Assembly: GCF_042686125.1 (NCBI RefSeq)
Contig: NZ_JBHUOV010000001.1
Coordinates: 248,001 to 312,000, forward strand
From: Oceanihabitans iliipiscarium
GTDB lineage: Bacteria > Bacteroidota > Bacteroidia > Flavobacteriales > Flavobacteriaceae
DNA length: 64,000 nucleotides
Direction of reading: 5' to 3'
In this document: positions 53,178-62,225 of the stretch, one piece after another
Numbering within the stretch: position 1 is the stretch's first letter
Layout of the letters: every line of letters starts with the position of its first letter
Translations under genes and position numbers: made by a program
Notes under the pieces: model-generated
Told to the model about the DNA's origin: nothing
Databases searched by the model: none
The model's input: only the letters and a program-made list of their open reading frames with translations

Positions 53178-54392
53178 TTACATTTCTAAAGCTTTCTTTA
53201 TATCATTATCCATTAATAATTCTGCAGGATTTTCTAAAGCTTCTTTTACTGCAACTAAGAAACCAACAGACTCTTTTCCATCAATAATTCTGTGGTCATA
53301 AGATAAAGCCACATACATAATTGGTCTTATTTCTACTTTACCATTGATAGCTACTGGACGTTCTACAATATTATGCATACCTAGAATACCGCTTTGAGGA
53401 GGGTTAATAATTGGAGTAGATAGCATGCTTCCGAAAACACCTCCATTAGAAATTGTGAATGTTCCTCCTGTCATTTCATCAACAGTTATTTGTCCGTCTC
53501 GTGCTCTTATAGCTAAACGTTTTACTTCAGCTTCAACACCTCTAAAAGTTAATTTTTCAGCATTACGAATTACAGGAACCATTAATCCTTTAGGGCCAGA
53601 AACTGCAATTGAAATATCTACAAAATCATAGCTCAACATTTCTTTTCCATCAATCATAGAATTGACAGCTGGATACATTTTTAATGCACGAACAACTGCG
53701 AGAGAAAAGAAACTCATAAAACCTAAACCAACGCCATGTTTAGCCTTAAAGTCTTCTTTATATTGTTTACGCAATTCGAAAATTGGAGACATGTCAACTT
53801 CATTGAAGGTTGTTAACATTGCCGTTGTATTTTTAGCTTCTACTAAACGTTCTGCTACTTTACGACGTAGCATAGACATTTTACTTCTTGAAGTACCACG
53901 ACCTTCAACATTAACCGCTTTCCCCATTGAAGGTACGCCTTGAATAGCATCTTCTTTAGTAATACGACCATCTTTGCCAGTGCCTTTAATTGAAGTAGCA
54001 TCCAAGCCTTTCTCTGCTAAAATCTTTTTTGCTGCAGGACTAGCTGTGCCTGTAGCATAAGTTGCCGTTTGAGATGATTCAGATTTAGCAGTCTCTTGTT
54101 TTGGTGCTTCAGCTTTTGCTTCTACTTTTGGTGCAGAACCGCCTTCAGGTTTAGTCGCACTAGTATCAATTAAACATACAACTGCACCTACCTCTACTGC
54201 ATCTCCTTCTTCAGCTTTAAAAGTAATTGTTCCGCTAGCTTCAGCTGGCAATTCTAAAGTAGCTTTATCGCTATCTACTTCTGCAATAGCTTGATCTTTT
54301 TCTACATAGTCACCTTCTTCAACTAACCATGTTGCTATTTCTACTTCTGTAATTGATTCACCTGGTGAAGGCACTTTCATTTCTAAAATCAT
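53178..54392 (-). CDS. sucB: 2-oxoglutarate dehydrogenase E2 (dihydrolipoyl succinyltransferase)
   Basis: A 404-residue protein. The lipoyl domain has Lys43 in VDSDKATLEL, a Pro/Ala/Lys linker follows, then the E3-binding domain (SPAAKKILAEKGLDATSIKG) and the catalytic domain ending with SYDHRIIDGKES, which holds the catalytic His and Asp. It transfers succinyl groups to CoA in the TCA cycle. It is separated from sucA by an M23 peptidase gene, an unusual arrangement. Confidence 0.96.
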   Translation of the reverse strand: MILEMKVPSPGESITEVEIATWLVEEGDYVEKDQAIAEVDSDKATLELPAEASGTITFKAEEGDAVEVGAVVCLIDTSATKPEGGSAPKVEAKAEAPKQETAKSESSQTATYATGTASPAAKKILAEKGLDATSIKGTGKDGRITKEDAIQGVPSMGKAVNVEGRGTSRSKMSMLRRKVAERLVEAKNTTAMLTTFNEVDMSPIFELRKQYKEDFKAKHGVGLGFMSFFSLAVVRALKMYPAVNSMIDGKEMLSYDFVDISIAVSGPKGLMVPVIRNAEKLTFRGVEAEVKRLAIRARDGQITVDEMTGGTFTISNGGVFGSMLSTPIINPPQSGILGMHNIVERPVAINGKVEIRPIMYVALSYDHRIIDGKESVGFLVAVKEALENPAELLMDNDIKKALEM

Positions 54393-54395
54393 GTT

Positions 54396-55358
54396 CTATA
54401 ATTTTATGTTTTGTATTTTTTCGTTTTTTTTTGGCAGATAATCTTCTTTTATCTCACCATTTACTAATATCTTATCAAAATATAATTTTGCGCCAGTAGC
54501 AATTTCTAAATCTAAAACATTTTGAAGACTTAAGTGTAAATGCGGTTCGGTTGAATTTCCAGAATTCCCACATTGCCCTAAGACATCTCCTTGTTTTACG
54601 ATTTGCCCTTCTTGAACGATTATTGATTTTGCTTTAAAATGCGCTAAAACTATAAACTCTTTATTTTTAGTTTCTAAAATGACAGTGTTTCCAGTAACTT
54701 GTACAGGATTTTTTCTTCCTGGAAAATTATCGTCAACGCCAGTAATAACCTTGACTACTTTTGCATCACATGGAGCTGTAATTTCCTTTCCAAATGCATA
54801 ATAGTTTTCGTTTTTATCTCGACTCCCTTCAAAAGTTTTTCCATCTTTAACAATTACAAAATCATAAGCACCACTCTGGTTTTCATAAGCCACGTGATAA
54901 TTATCTTCTTGTGTTAGTCCTCCCCAAAAAACAAACCATTCCTCGTTAAAAGGCAAACTCATTTTAGTGATATTACGCTCTATTTTCTTTAAATTCTCTG
55001 GTTTATGAGGAGAAATAAACAAGCCTCCTATTTCATTCTCTGCATTTAAATATATAAGAATGTCTCTTAGGCCTTTGTCAAATGTAGTTTTATAAATATG
55101 AGCAGTTTGTTTAGTTTTAGTAAAAGTCATAGCCTTCATTTCACCTAAGTTTCTATGGATGTCTTCAAAAAACACAACCGTTTTTTCTTGAGGCAAAGCC
55201 GCTTTCATATTGGTATCAAACATACTGAAAATAGAATCATATTTCGCAGCATTAAAATACTTCATAAATTTATTTGAAGCTTCTTTATAGACTTCTTCTT
55301 CTTGTGAAAAAGATAGTACAGAAAACATCATGATAATTATAAGGAGTATTTTTTTCAT
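54396..55358 (-). CDS. M23-family metallopeptidase with DUF3887-like N-terminal domain, exported
   Basis: A 320-residue protein with a signal peptide (ILLIIIMMFSVLSFSQ). Residues about 20-125 resemble the DUF3887 domain (EASNKFMKYFNAAKYDSIFS). The C-terminal half is an M23 fold with VLAHFKAKSI and EPHLHLSLQN, whose His residues bind zinc or act in catalysis; the first metal site is the looser NYHV with GAYDF pattern. Such enzymes cut peptidoglycan cross-bridges or act as regulators. It lies 3 bases before sucB and directly abuts sucA (stop to start 0 bases), so it is part of the same operon although the function is unrelated. Confidence 0.88.
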   Translation of the reverse strand: MKKILLIIIMMFSVLSFSQEEEVYKEASNKFMKYFNAAKYDSIFSMFDTNMKAALPQEKTVVFFEDIHRNLGEMKAMTFTKTKQTAHIYKTTFDKGLRDILIYLNAENEIGGLFISPHKPENLKKIERNITKMSLPFNEEWFVFWGGLTQEDNYHVAYENQSGAYDFVIVKDGKTFEGSRDKNENYYAFGKEITAPCDAKVVKVITGVDDNFPGRKNPVQVTGNTVILETKNKEFIVLAHFKAKSIIVQEGQIVKQGDVLGQCGNSGNSTEPHLHLSLQNVLDLEIATGAKLYFDKILVNGEIKEDYLPKKNEKIQNIKL

Positions 55359-58115
55359 TTAGCGCTGATTATTTTTTGTTATATCAAACACGAAATCTAT
55401 AACTTCTTGATGACGTTTTTTAGATCGCACAGAACTTCCTGCAGCAGGAGCACCATAAGGTCTTCTTGTTGCAGCTCTAAAAGTTTTTGCTTCATCTAAA
55501 TTCATGAGCATATGACTATAAGCACCCATATTTCTAGGTTCTTCTTGTGCCCAAACAATATCATCTGCGTTTTTATATTTACTTAATATGTTTCTAATAT
55601 CTTCTATTGGCAATGGAAACAACTGCTCTATTCTTACCAAAGCAATATCGTGTCTTTCGAGTCTTTCTTGCTCTTCTAATAAATCATAATAGAATTTACC
55701 TGTAACAAACACTAATGTTTTAACCTTACTAGCATCTGCCTTTTCATCATCTATTAACATTTGAAAGCTTCCATTTGCAAATTCATCGACCGAGGACACA
55801 ACGCGTGGATGACGTAATAAACTTTTAGGTGTAAAAACAATTAATGGTTTTCTAAAATTAGCCTTCATTTGTTTACGCAACAAATGATACATATTAGCAG
55901 GTGTAGAACAATCTGCGACAAACATATTGTCTTTAGCGCATAATTGCAAGTATCTTTCCATTCTAGCAGAAGAGTGTTCTGCGCCTTGTCCTTCATAACC
56001 ATGCGGCAAAAGCATTACTAAACCATTTTGCAGTTTCCATTTATCTTCTGCTGCAGAAATGTATTGGTCTAACATAATTTGCGCACCATTACTAAAATCG
56101 CCAAATTGTGCTTCCCAAATGGTTAATGTTTTAGGACTAGCCATAGCATAACCATAATCAAAACCTACAACACCATATTCAGATAACAAAGAATTATAAA
56201 TAAAGAATCTACCTTGTGTATCACTTATGTTATTATGCAAAATGATTTCCTCTTCGCTATCTTCTACTTTTACTACAGCGTGACGATGTGAAAACGTACC
56301 ACGTTCAACATCTTGTCCAGAGATTCTAACGTCATATCCTTCTTCTAATAAGGTTCCATAAGCTAAATGTTCTGCCATTGCCCAATCTAACTTATCGTCA
56401 TCAAACATAGTTTGTCTAGACTCTATTAGTCGAGATATTTTACGAATGAATTTTTTATCTGCTGGAAGATTAGACAGTACTTTTGTTATTTTTTCGAGTC
56501 CTTTTCTTGTATAAGTTGTATCTACAACTTGCATCATTTTATCTTCTTCGGCAGTAGTATAATCTACCCATTCATTACTCATAAATGGAGTGATTTCGGT
56601 CTTCTTTATTTTTCTGGAATCTTCTAATTTTTCTTCTAAAGCGTTTTTATAATCCTCTTCTAGTTTTGAAACATAATTTGCATCAATAACACCTTCAGAA
56701 ATTAATTTTTCAGCATAAATATCTCTTGGATTTCTATGCTTAGCAATAGCTTTATACAATAAAGGCTGAGTAAATTTTGGTTCGTCACCTTCATTATGTC
56801 CATATTTTCTATAACCCAACAAGTCAATAAACACATCACGCTTAAACTTCATTCTAAAATGTAATGCAAATAAAACGGCATGTACAACAGCTTCAGCATC
56901 ATCGGCATTAACATGAAGCACAGGAGATAAAGTGACTTTACCAACATCTGTACAATAGGTACTAGATCGAGCGTCTAAATAATTCGTTGTAAAACCTATT
57001 TGATTATTGACTACAATATGAATAGTTCCATTCGTTTTGTATCCATCTAATTGAGCCATTTGCACGACTTCATAAACCAAGCCTTGGCCTGCGATAGCTG
57101 CATCTCCATGTACTATAATGGGAAGTACTTGTGATGGATTGTCTGGGTATTTATCATCTTGCTTTGCTCTAGTAATCCCTTCAACCACTGCACCAACAGT
57201 TTCTAAATGAGAAGGGTTTGGCGCAATATTTAAGTTTATCTTTTTACCAGCATCTGTCACGCGATCACTTGTCCAACCTAAATGATATTTAACATCACCA
57301 TCAAAAACTTCTTGCTCATAATCTTTTCCATCAAACTCACTAAATATATCTTTTGCAGATTTCCCAAAAATGTTAGTCAATGTACTTAAACGACCACGAT
57401 GTGCCATTCCCATAACAAACTCTTTTACATCATACTCAGATGCTTTTTCAATTAGAGCGTCTAAAGCAGGAATTAAAGATTCTCCTCCTTCTAATGAAAA
57501 ACGTTTTTGTCCAACATATTTTGTATGTAAGAAGCTTTCAAAAGAAACAGCTTCATTTAATTTTTTAAGAATATGTTTTCTCTCGTCTGGAGAAAATTTT
57601 GGTTGATTATCGTTTACATTTAGTTTATTTTGAATCCACGCTATTTCTTCTGGCTGACGAATATACATATACTCAACACCAATAGAGTTACAGTAAATCG
57701 CTTCTAAATGATTACGAATTTCACGTAGTGTTTGTGCACCTATGCTTAAAATTTCTCCTGCATTAAAAACAGTATCTAAATCACTCTCTGAAAGACCAAA
57801 GTTTTCAATTTCTAAAGTTGGCGCATACTTTCGTCTTGCACGAACAGGATTTGTTTGAGTAAACAAATGCCCTCTTGTTCTATAACCATCAATAAGTTTC
57901 ACCACTTGAAACTCTTTTTGAACCTGTTCTGGAATTTGAGTAGAAACGCCTTCAACAATTTCGCCATTCATTCCATAGTTTTCACTACCAAAATCATAGC
58001 CTTGAAAAAAGGCCCTCCAACTTGGCTCAATAGTGTCTGGGTTTTCTAAATATTGTTCGTATAAATCAGCAAAGTATGCTGTATGTGCTGCGTTTAAAAA
58101 GGAATATTTATCCAT
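55359..58115 (-). CDS. sucA: 2-oxoglutarate dehydrogenase E1
   Basis: A 918-residue thiamine-diphosphate enzyme, the usual length. The N-terminus (FLNAAHTAYFADLYEQYLEN) is the E2-docking segment. GMAHRGRLSTL, IVHGDAAIAGQGLVYE and NNQIGFTTN are the cofactor and substrate loops, and LLPHGYEGQGAEHSSARMER is the C-terminal half signature. It decarboxylates 2-oxoglutarate and loads succinyl on E2. It leads the operon sucA-M23-sucB. Confidence 0.97.
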   Translation of the reverse strand: MDKYSFLNAAHTAYFADLYEQYLENPDTIEPSWRAFFQGYDFGSENYGMNGEIVEGVSTQIPEQVQKEFQVVKLIDGYRTRGHLFTQTNPVRARRKYAPTLEIENFGLSESDLDTVFNAGEILSIGAQTLREIRNHLEAIYCNSIGVEYMYIRQPEEIAWIQNKLNVNDNQPKFSPDERKHILKKLNEAVSFESFLHTKYVGQKRFSLEGGESLIPALDALIEKASEYDVKEFVMGMAHRGRLSTLTNIFGKSAKDIFSEFDGKDYEQEVFDGDVKYHLGWTSDRVTDAGKKINLNIAPNPSHLETVGAVVEGITRAKQDDKYPDNPSQVLPIIVHGDAAIAGQGLVYEVVQMAQLDGYKTNGTIHIVVNNQIGFTTNYLDARSSTYCTDVGKVTLSPVLHVNADDAEAVVHAVLFALHFRMKFKRDVFIDLLGYRKYGHNEGDEPKFTQPLLYKAIAKHRNPRDIYAEKLISEGVIDANYVSKLEEDYKNALEEKLEDSRKIKKTEITPFMSNEWVDYTTAEEDKMMQVVDTTYTRKGLEKITKVLSNLPADKKFIRKISRLIESRQTMFDDDKLDWAMAEHLAYGTLLEEGYDVRISGQDVERGTFSHRHAVVKVEDSEEEIILHNNISDTQGRFFIYNSLLSEYGVVGFDYGYAMASPKTLTIWEAQFGDFSNGAQIMLDQYISAAEDKWKLQNGLVMLLPHGYEGQGAEHSSARMERYLQLCAKDNMFVADCSTPANMYHLLRKQMKANFRKPLIVFTPKSLLRHPRVVSSVDEFANGSFQMLIDDEKADASKVKTLVFVTGKFYYDLLEEQERLERHDIALVRIEQLFPLPIEDIRNILSKYKNADDIVWAQEEPRNMGAYSHMLMNLDEAKTFRAATRRPYGAPAAGSSVRSKKRHQEVIDFVFDITKNNQR

Positions 58116-58154
58116 TATTTTTTTTGAAAGAATCTAGCGTCAACAAAATTTCTT

Positions 58155-58162
58155 CAAAAATA
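58155..58162 (-). promoter_or_regulatory. Candidate -7 element for sucA
   Basis: Minus-strand TATTTTTG lies 39 bases before the sucA ATG and matches TAnnTTTG. No -33 TTG at the standard distance. Confidence 0.35.
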
Positions 58163-58231
58163 CAACTTTTAGTAAAATTAGAAGCGGTTTTATTATATTT
58201 ATCATACTCAAGTCTAACAATTTATATTATT

Positions 58232-58777
58232 ATGAATTTATCTGGTTTTTTCTTCAAAAGAATTATTGTTTTTTTAATCTTTTCATGTTTTATTATAACT
58301 TCTGCAATAGCTCAAGAAAAGAATGAAAAAGTTAAAAGTGAATTCTGGAAACATGTCCGTTTTGGAGGTGGACTAGGTTTAAGTTTTGGAGACGGCTTTT
58401 TTAGTGGAAGCATTGCGCCTAGTGGCATATATGAATTCGACAAACAATTTGCTTTAGGCTTAGGACTTAACGCTACTTTTAATAAGCAAAAAAACATCTA
58501 CAAATCTACGATCTTAGGAGGTAGTATTATTGGTTTATACAATCCTATTCAAGAGATACAATTATCTGGAGAGTTTGAACAACTACATGTCAATAGAAAT
58601 TTTGATGAAAACTATGTAAGTAATCTTGATTCTAATTATTGGTCTCCTGCACTATTTGTTGGCGCTGGTTATCGAGCTCAAAACATTACTATTGGGATTC
58701 GCTATGACTTATTATACAAGAGCAATAAAAGTGTCTATGCCCAAGCATGGATTCCTTTTATTAGGGTTTACTTTTGA
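58232..58777 (+). CDS. Small outer-membrane beta-barrel-like protein
   Basis: A 181-residue protein from ATG 58232; a longer frame from 58076 overlaps sucA and was rejected because a good signal peptide (FFFKRIIVFLIFSCFIITSA) begins at this ATG. The mature part has short glycine-rich strands (RFGGGLGLSFGDGFFSG, FALGLGLNATF, FVGAGYRAQNITIGIRYDLL) and ends in Phe. In flavobacterial databases small proteins beside sucA are often named alpha-ketoglutarate decarboxylase; nothing here supports such an activity. Role unknown. Confidence 0.75.
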   Translation: MNLSGFFFKRIIVFLIFSCFIITSAIAQEKNEKVKSEFWKHVRFGGGLGLSFGDGFFSGSIAPSGIYEFDKQFALGLGLNATFNKQKNIYKSTILGGSIIGLYNPIQEIQLSGEFEQLHVNRNFDENYVSNLDSNYWSPALFVGAGYRAQNITIGIRYDLLYKSNKSVYAQAWIPFIRVYF

Positions 58778-58792
58778 TTGTGAAAACTACAA

Positions 58793-59143
58793 CTATATAT
58801 ATTTATTTTTAAACCATACTTTTTGCCATTCCCGTTTTAAGATTAAAAACGAAACGTCTTCAGCAAGTTGCTCAATGTCATTTCCATTAAGCTGTTTGAC
58901 TTGTTGTTCTGGCACATCAATAATGTAAAGGACATTTAAATAGTCGGCAAATTTTTCTTGAATGAGTCTATATATCGTTTGGTGAAGACTATTTTTTAAA
59001 TGAACTGGCAAGATATCTTCATTAATATCTAAATCAATATTAGCCAATAAGAAATCTTTATTTAATTGATTAATAAGCTTTTTATAGAGTTCTAATCTAT
59101 TCGCTTCTTGAATTAAATCATTAAATGTGTTAGGCAAATGCAT
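58793..59143 (-). CDS. Conserved hypothetical protein (116 residues)
   Basis: A mainly helical, soluble protein (FNDLIQEANRLELYKKLINQ; LHQTIYRLIQEKFADYLNVL) with no known motif. Its ATG overlaps the stop of the polyprenyl synthetase gene by one base (TAATG on the minus strand), so it is translated together with that gene. Function not recognised. Confidence 0.8.
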   Translation of the reverse strand: MHLPNTFNDLIQEANRLELYKKLINQLNKDFLLANIDLDINEDILPVHLKNSLHQTIYRLIQEKFADYLNVLYIIDVPEQQVKQLNGNDIEQLAEDVSFLILKREWQKVWFKNKYI

Positions 59144-60117
59144 TACACCTTTCTATTCATAAGTTGCTCCCCAAATTGTTTCAAAAGTTGTTGATTGTCT
59201 TTTGAAATATTTAAGGTTTCTAAAACTGAAAACGCTTTAGTAGTATAACGTAATATTTCTTGTTTAGTCGCTTCAGCAGATCCGCTAGATAAAAACACGT
59301 CTTTTACCGCTTCAATCTTTTCTGTTTGGTCGCTAGGTTGTAAACTAAACAAGTGTTTTAATTGCTGTTGCTCATCTTCAGAAGTCAACATTAAGGCTTT
59401 CAAATACAAGAAGGTTTTTTTATTTTCAATAATATCGCCTCCAACTTGTTTTCCAAAACTTTTAGGATCTCCAAAGGCGTCTAAATAATCATCTTGTAGC
59501 TGAAAAGCTAAGCCTAAATTTTTACCAAACTCATAAATTCCATTTTGGTCTTCCTCAGAAGCTTTTGCTACAATTGCTCCCATTTTCATGGCTGCACCAA
59601 CTAAAACCGCAGTTTTATACTCAATCATTTTTAAGTACTCAGGAATGGTGACATCCTCTCGTGTTTCAAAATCGATATCATATTGCTGACCTTCACAAAC
59701 TTCTAAAGCTGTTTTGCTAAATAACTTAGCAAGAGCTTGAAATGTGTTTGGCTCATAATTTTCGAAAAGCTGATAAGCTAAAATTAGCATGGCATCGCCA
59801 GAGAGAATGCCTGTGTTTATATTCCACTTTTCATGAACCGTTTTTTGCCCTCTACGCAATGGCGCATCGTCCATAATATCGTCATGTACTAAAGAAAAAT
59901 TATGAAACACCTCAATACTTAAAGCAGCATCTAAAGCCTTTTTATAATCACAATTAAATATCTCTGAAGTCATTAAAGTTAATACAGGTCGTAATCTTTT
60001 CCCTCCTAATTTTAAAATATAATGAATCGGATTATATAATGTTTCAGGATTTTTATCTGAAATCATTGCATCTAAATGCGCCCTAAATGCGTCTTGATAG
60101 AAAAGTATGTTTTGCAT
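59143..60117 (-). CDS. Polyprenyl (geranylgeranyl-type) diphosphate synthase
   Basis: A 324-residue trans-prenyltransferase from ATG 60117 (a longer start at 60153 adds 12 residues with no family match). The first Asp-rich motif is LVHDDIMDDAPLRRGQ and the second is FQLQDDYLDAFGDPKSFGKQ. GGKRLRPVL binds the diphosphate. It makes C15-C25 or longer isoprenyl diphosphates for quinone or membrane lipids; chain length cannot be read reliably. It is divergent from a TetR gene. Confidence 0.92.
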   Translation of the reverse strand: MQNILFYQDAFRAHLDAMISDKNPETLYNPIHYILKLGGKRLRPVLTLMTSEIFNCDYKKALDAALSIEVFHNFSLVHDDIMDDAPLRRGQKTVHEKWNINTGILSGDAMLILAYQLFENYEPNTFQALAKLFSKTALEVCEGQQYDIDFETREDVTIPEYLKMIEYKTAVLVGAAMKMGAIVAKASEEDQNGIYEFGKNLGLAFQLQDDYLDAFGDPKSFGKQVGGDIIENKKTFLYLKALMLTSEDEQQQLKHLFSLQPSDQTEKIEAVKDVFLSSGSAEATKQEILRYTTKAFSVLETLNISKDNQQLLKQFGEQLMNRKV

Positions 60118-60190
60118 GTGACAAAAATAATGTAAATGATAAAACAAAAGCATACTCTTTTCACAAATGTTAAGAAATTATTAAAACTAT

Positions 60191-60218
60191 GGAAACTTTT
60201 TAGGTTTTTAAAGTTTCC
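60191..60218 (+). promoter_or_regulatory. Palindromic operator candidate for the TetR-efflux operon
   Basis: GGAAACTTT (60191-60199) and AAAGTTTCC (60210-60218) form a perfect 9-bp inverted repeat with a 10-base spacer, directly upstream of the -7 box TAGTTTTG (60224-60231). The TetR ATG is only 9 bases after that box. It overlaps the -33 region, so repression by the TetR protein is likely. Confidence 0.6.
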
Positions 60219-60223
60219 TGTTG

Positions 60224-60231
60224 TAGTTTTG
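60224..60231 (+). promoter_or_regulatory. -7 promoter element of the TetR-efflux operon
   Basis: TAGTTTTG fits TAnnTTTG. The expected transcription start is only a few bases before the ATG at 60241, so the mRNA may have almost no leader. Confidence 0.5.
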
Positions 60232-60240
60232 CCATCAATT

Positions 60241-60843
60241 ATGAGAGAAAAAATTATACATGTCGCGAGTGACCTATTTATTACTTATGGTTTTAAGAGT
60301 GTTACTATGGATGATATTGCTAATAAGATTGGCATATCTAAAAAAACAATTTATCAACATTTTGACAATAAGACCATGTTGGTTGAAGCTGTAACGGTTT
60401 CCCTTTTTGAATTCATTTCTGAAGGTATAAATGAAATAGTTAAGCAAGAAAAAAACCCTATTGAAGAAACCTTTGACATCAAACGCTTTATTATGGAGCA
60501 TTTAAAAGACGAGAAATCTTCGCCACAATATCAGCTTCAAAAATATTACCCTAAAATTTATGAGTCTATTAAAGAAAAACAGTCTTGTGTTATGGAAGAA
60601 TGTGTTACAGAAAATCTTAATAGAGGCATAAAACTAGGATTATATAGAGACACAATAGATGTAGATTTTACGTCAAGAATTTACTTTAATTCTATGATTG
60701 CAATTAAAGACAAGAATCTATTTCCCTTAAAAAAATTCTCTATGAATATGTTAATGGAACACTTTTTAGAATACCATTTACGTGGGATTTGCACAGAAAA
60801 AGGGTTTAAAACATTGAATCAATTTATAAATACGACGTCTTAA
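60241..60843 (+). CDS. TetR-family transcriptional regulator
   Basis: A 200-residue protein from ATG 60241; a longer frame from 60136 crosses the operator and promoter and was rejected. The N-terminal HTH (AADLF-like HVASDLFITYGFKSVTMDDI, IGISKKTIYQHFDNKTML) is typical of TetR. The C-terminal ligand domain is unassigned. It heads the TolC/adaptor/RND operon, 13 bases before tolC, and most likely represses it until the pump substrate or an inducer binds. Confidence 0.93.
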   Translation: MREKIIHVASDLFITYGFKSVTMDDIANKIGISKKTIYQHFDNKTMLVEAVTVSLFEFISEGINEIVKQEKNPIEETFDIKRFIMEHLKDEKSSPQYQLQKYYPKIYESIKEKQSCVMEECVTENLNRGIKLGLYRDTIDVDFTSRIYFNSMIAIKDKNLFPLKKFSMNMLMEHFLEYHLRGICTEKGFKTLNQFINTTS

Positions 60844-60856
60844 CAGATATTACAAA

Positions 60857-62203
60857 ATGAAAAAACAATTCATCCTTATATTAAGCATCTTTTATACTTT
60901 AGTTTCTTTTTCACAAGAAAACAATCAAAGTTTCACTTTACAAGAAGCTATCGATTATGCTTTAGAAAATAATAGAACGGCAAAAAACGCTAATCGAGAT
61001 ATTGATGCCGCAAAACAACAAAAATGGGAAACTACAGCTTCTGGATTGCCTCAAATAAATGCGGCAGTTGATTATCAAAACTGGCTAAAACAGCAAGTAT
61101 CGTTACTTCCTGGCGAATTAGCTGGTGAAGCTCCAGGTACTTTTGTCGCTATTCCTTTTGGCACCAAACAAAGCATGAGTGCTACTGCTACATTAACTCA
61201 AAAATTATTCGACGGTTCTTATTTGGTTGGCTTACAATCTGCTAAAGTGTACTTAGAGATTTCCAAAAACGCGAAAATAAAAACTGACTTAGAGGTTCGT
61301 AAAGCAGTTATTAATGCTTACGGAAATGTGTTATTAGCTGAAGAAAGCATCGCTATATTAAACAGAAATATTGCTGTATTAGAAAAAAACCTTGAAGAAA
61401 TTACTAAGATTTATGAAAATGGCTTGGAAGAGGAAGAAAGTGTAGAGCAATTAAAAATTACACTTTCTGGTGTTAAAAGCCAATTAAACAACACTGAAAG
61501 GTTACAAAAATTAGCATACCAAATGTTTAATCTCACTATAGGTTTAGACGTAGAAGCTTCAACCACTCTTAGTGATAATTTAGAAGTTTTAACCATAAAA
61601 AATGTATCCTTAGAATTATTAAGTGCAGAAGAAAATGTTGAAAACACTATTGATTATAAAATTGCTGAAAATGATAAAGTGTCTAAAGAACTACTCTTAA
61701 AACTCGAAAAGAGTAAATCTTTACCAACTTTAAACACCTTTATTAATGGAGGTTATACTGCAAACAGTGATAAATTCACATTTACTAATAGTGACCAAAA
61801 ATGGTTTGGTTCTTCCCTATTTGGAGTTAGTCTTAATATTCCCATTTTTAGTTCTGGTATGCGAAGTGCATCTACTCAACGCGCAAGAATTAATTTAGAA
61901 AAATCTCTAGATGATTTAACCGAGACTCAACAAAAAATCAAACTTCAAATAGCTTCAGTAAAAAGTGATTATCAATTCGCCATTGAAGATTATGAAAACA
62001 AAAAAGAAAATTTAAACCTCGCAGAGCGTATAGAAAAAAAGAATCAAACTAAATTTTTTGAAGGTATTGCTTCAAGTTTCGATTTACGTCAAGCACAAAC
62101 TCAATTATATTCTGCACAACAAGAATTACTTCAAACGATGTTAGATGTCATTAATACAAAAGCAGAATTAGAGACTGTTTTAAACGAAATATCAAAAAAC
62201 TAA
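60857..62203 (+). CDS. TolC-family outer-membrane efflux protein
   Basis: A 448-residue protein with signal peptide (FILILSIFYTLVSFSQ). Two related halves of alternating long helices and barrel strands (FTLQEAIDYALENNRTAKNA; YENGLEEEESVEQLKITL; FDLRQAQTQLYSAQQELLQT) are characteristic of the TolC outer-membrane channel. It is followed after 22 bases by the periplasmic adaptor. Confidence 0.93.
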   Translation: MKKQFILILSIFYTLVSFSQENNQSFTLQEAIDYALENNRTAKNANRDIDAAKQQKWETTASGLPQINAAVDYQNWLKQQVSLLPGELAGEAPGTFVAIPFGTKQSMSATATLTQKLFDGSYLVGLQSAKVYLEISKNAKIKTDLEVRKAVINAYGNVLLAEESIAILNRNIAVLEKNLEEITKIYENGLEEEESVEQLKITLSGVKSQLNNTERLQKLAYQMFNLTIGLDVEASTTLSDNLEVLTIKNVSLELLSAEENVENTIDYKIAENDKVSKELLLKLEKSKSLPTLNTFINGGYTANSDKFTFTNSDQKWFGSSLFGVSLNIPIFSSGMRSASTQRARINLEKSLDDLTETQQKIKLQIASVKSDYQFAIEDYENKKENLNLAERIEKKNQTKFFEGIASSFDLRQAQTQLYSAQQELLQTMLDVINTKAELETVLNEISKN

Positions 62204-62225
62204 TCAACGAAAAAACACTAAAACA

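Noticed and set aside
58076..58231. Longer start for the small barrel gene
   Set aside because: It overlaps the sucA start and precedes a clear signal peptide at ATG 58232.
60136..60240. Longer start for the TetR gene
   Set aside because: It would cover the inverted repeat and the promoter box; family alignment begins at ATG 60241.
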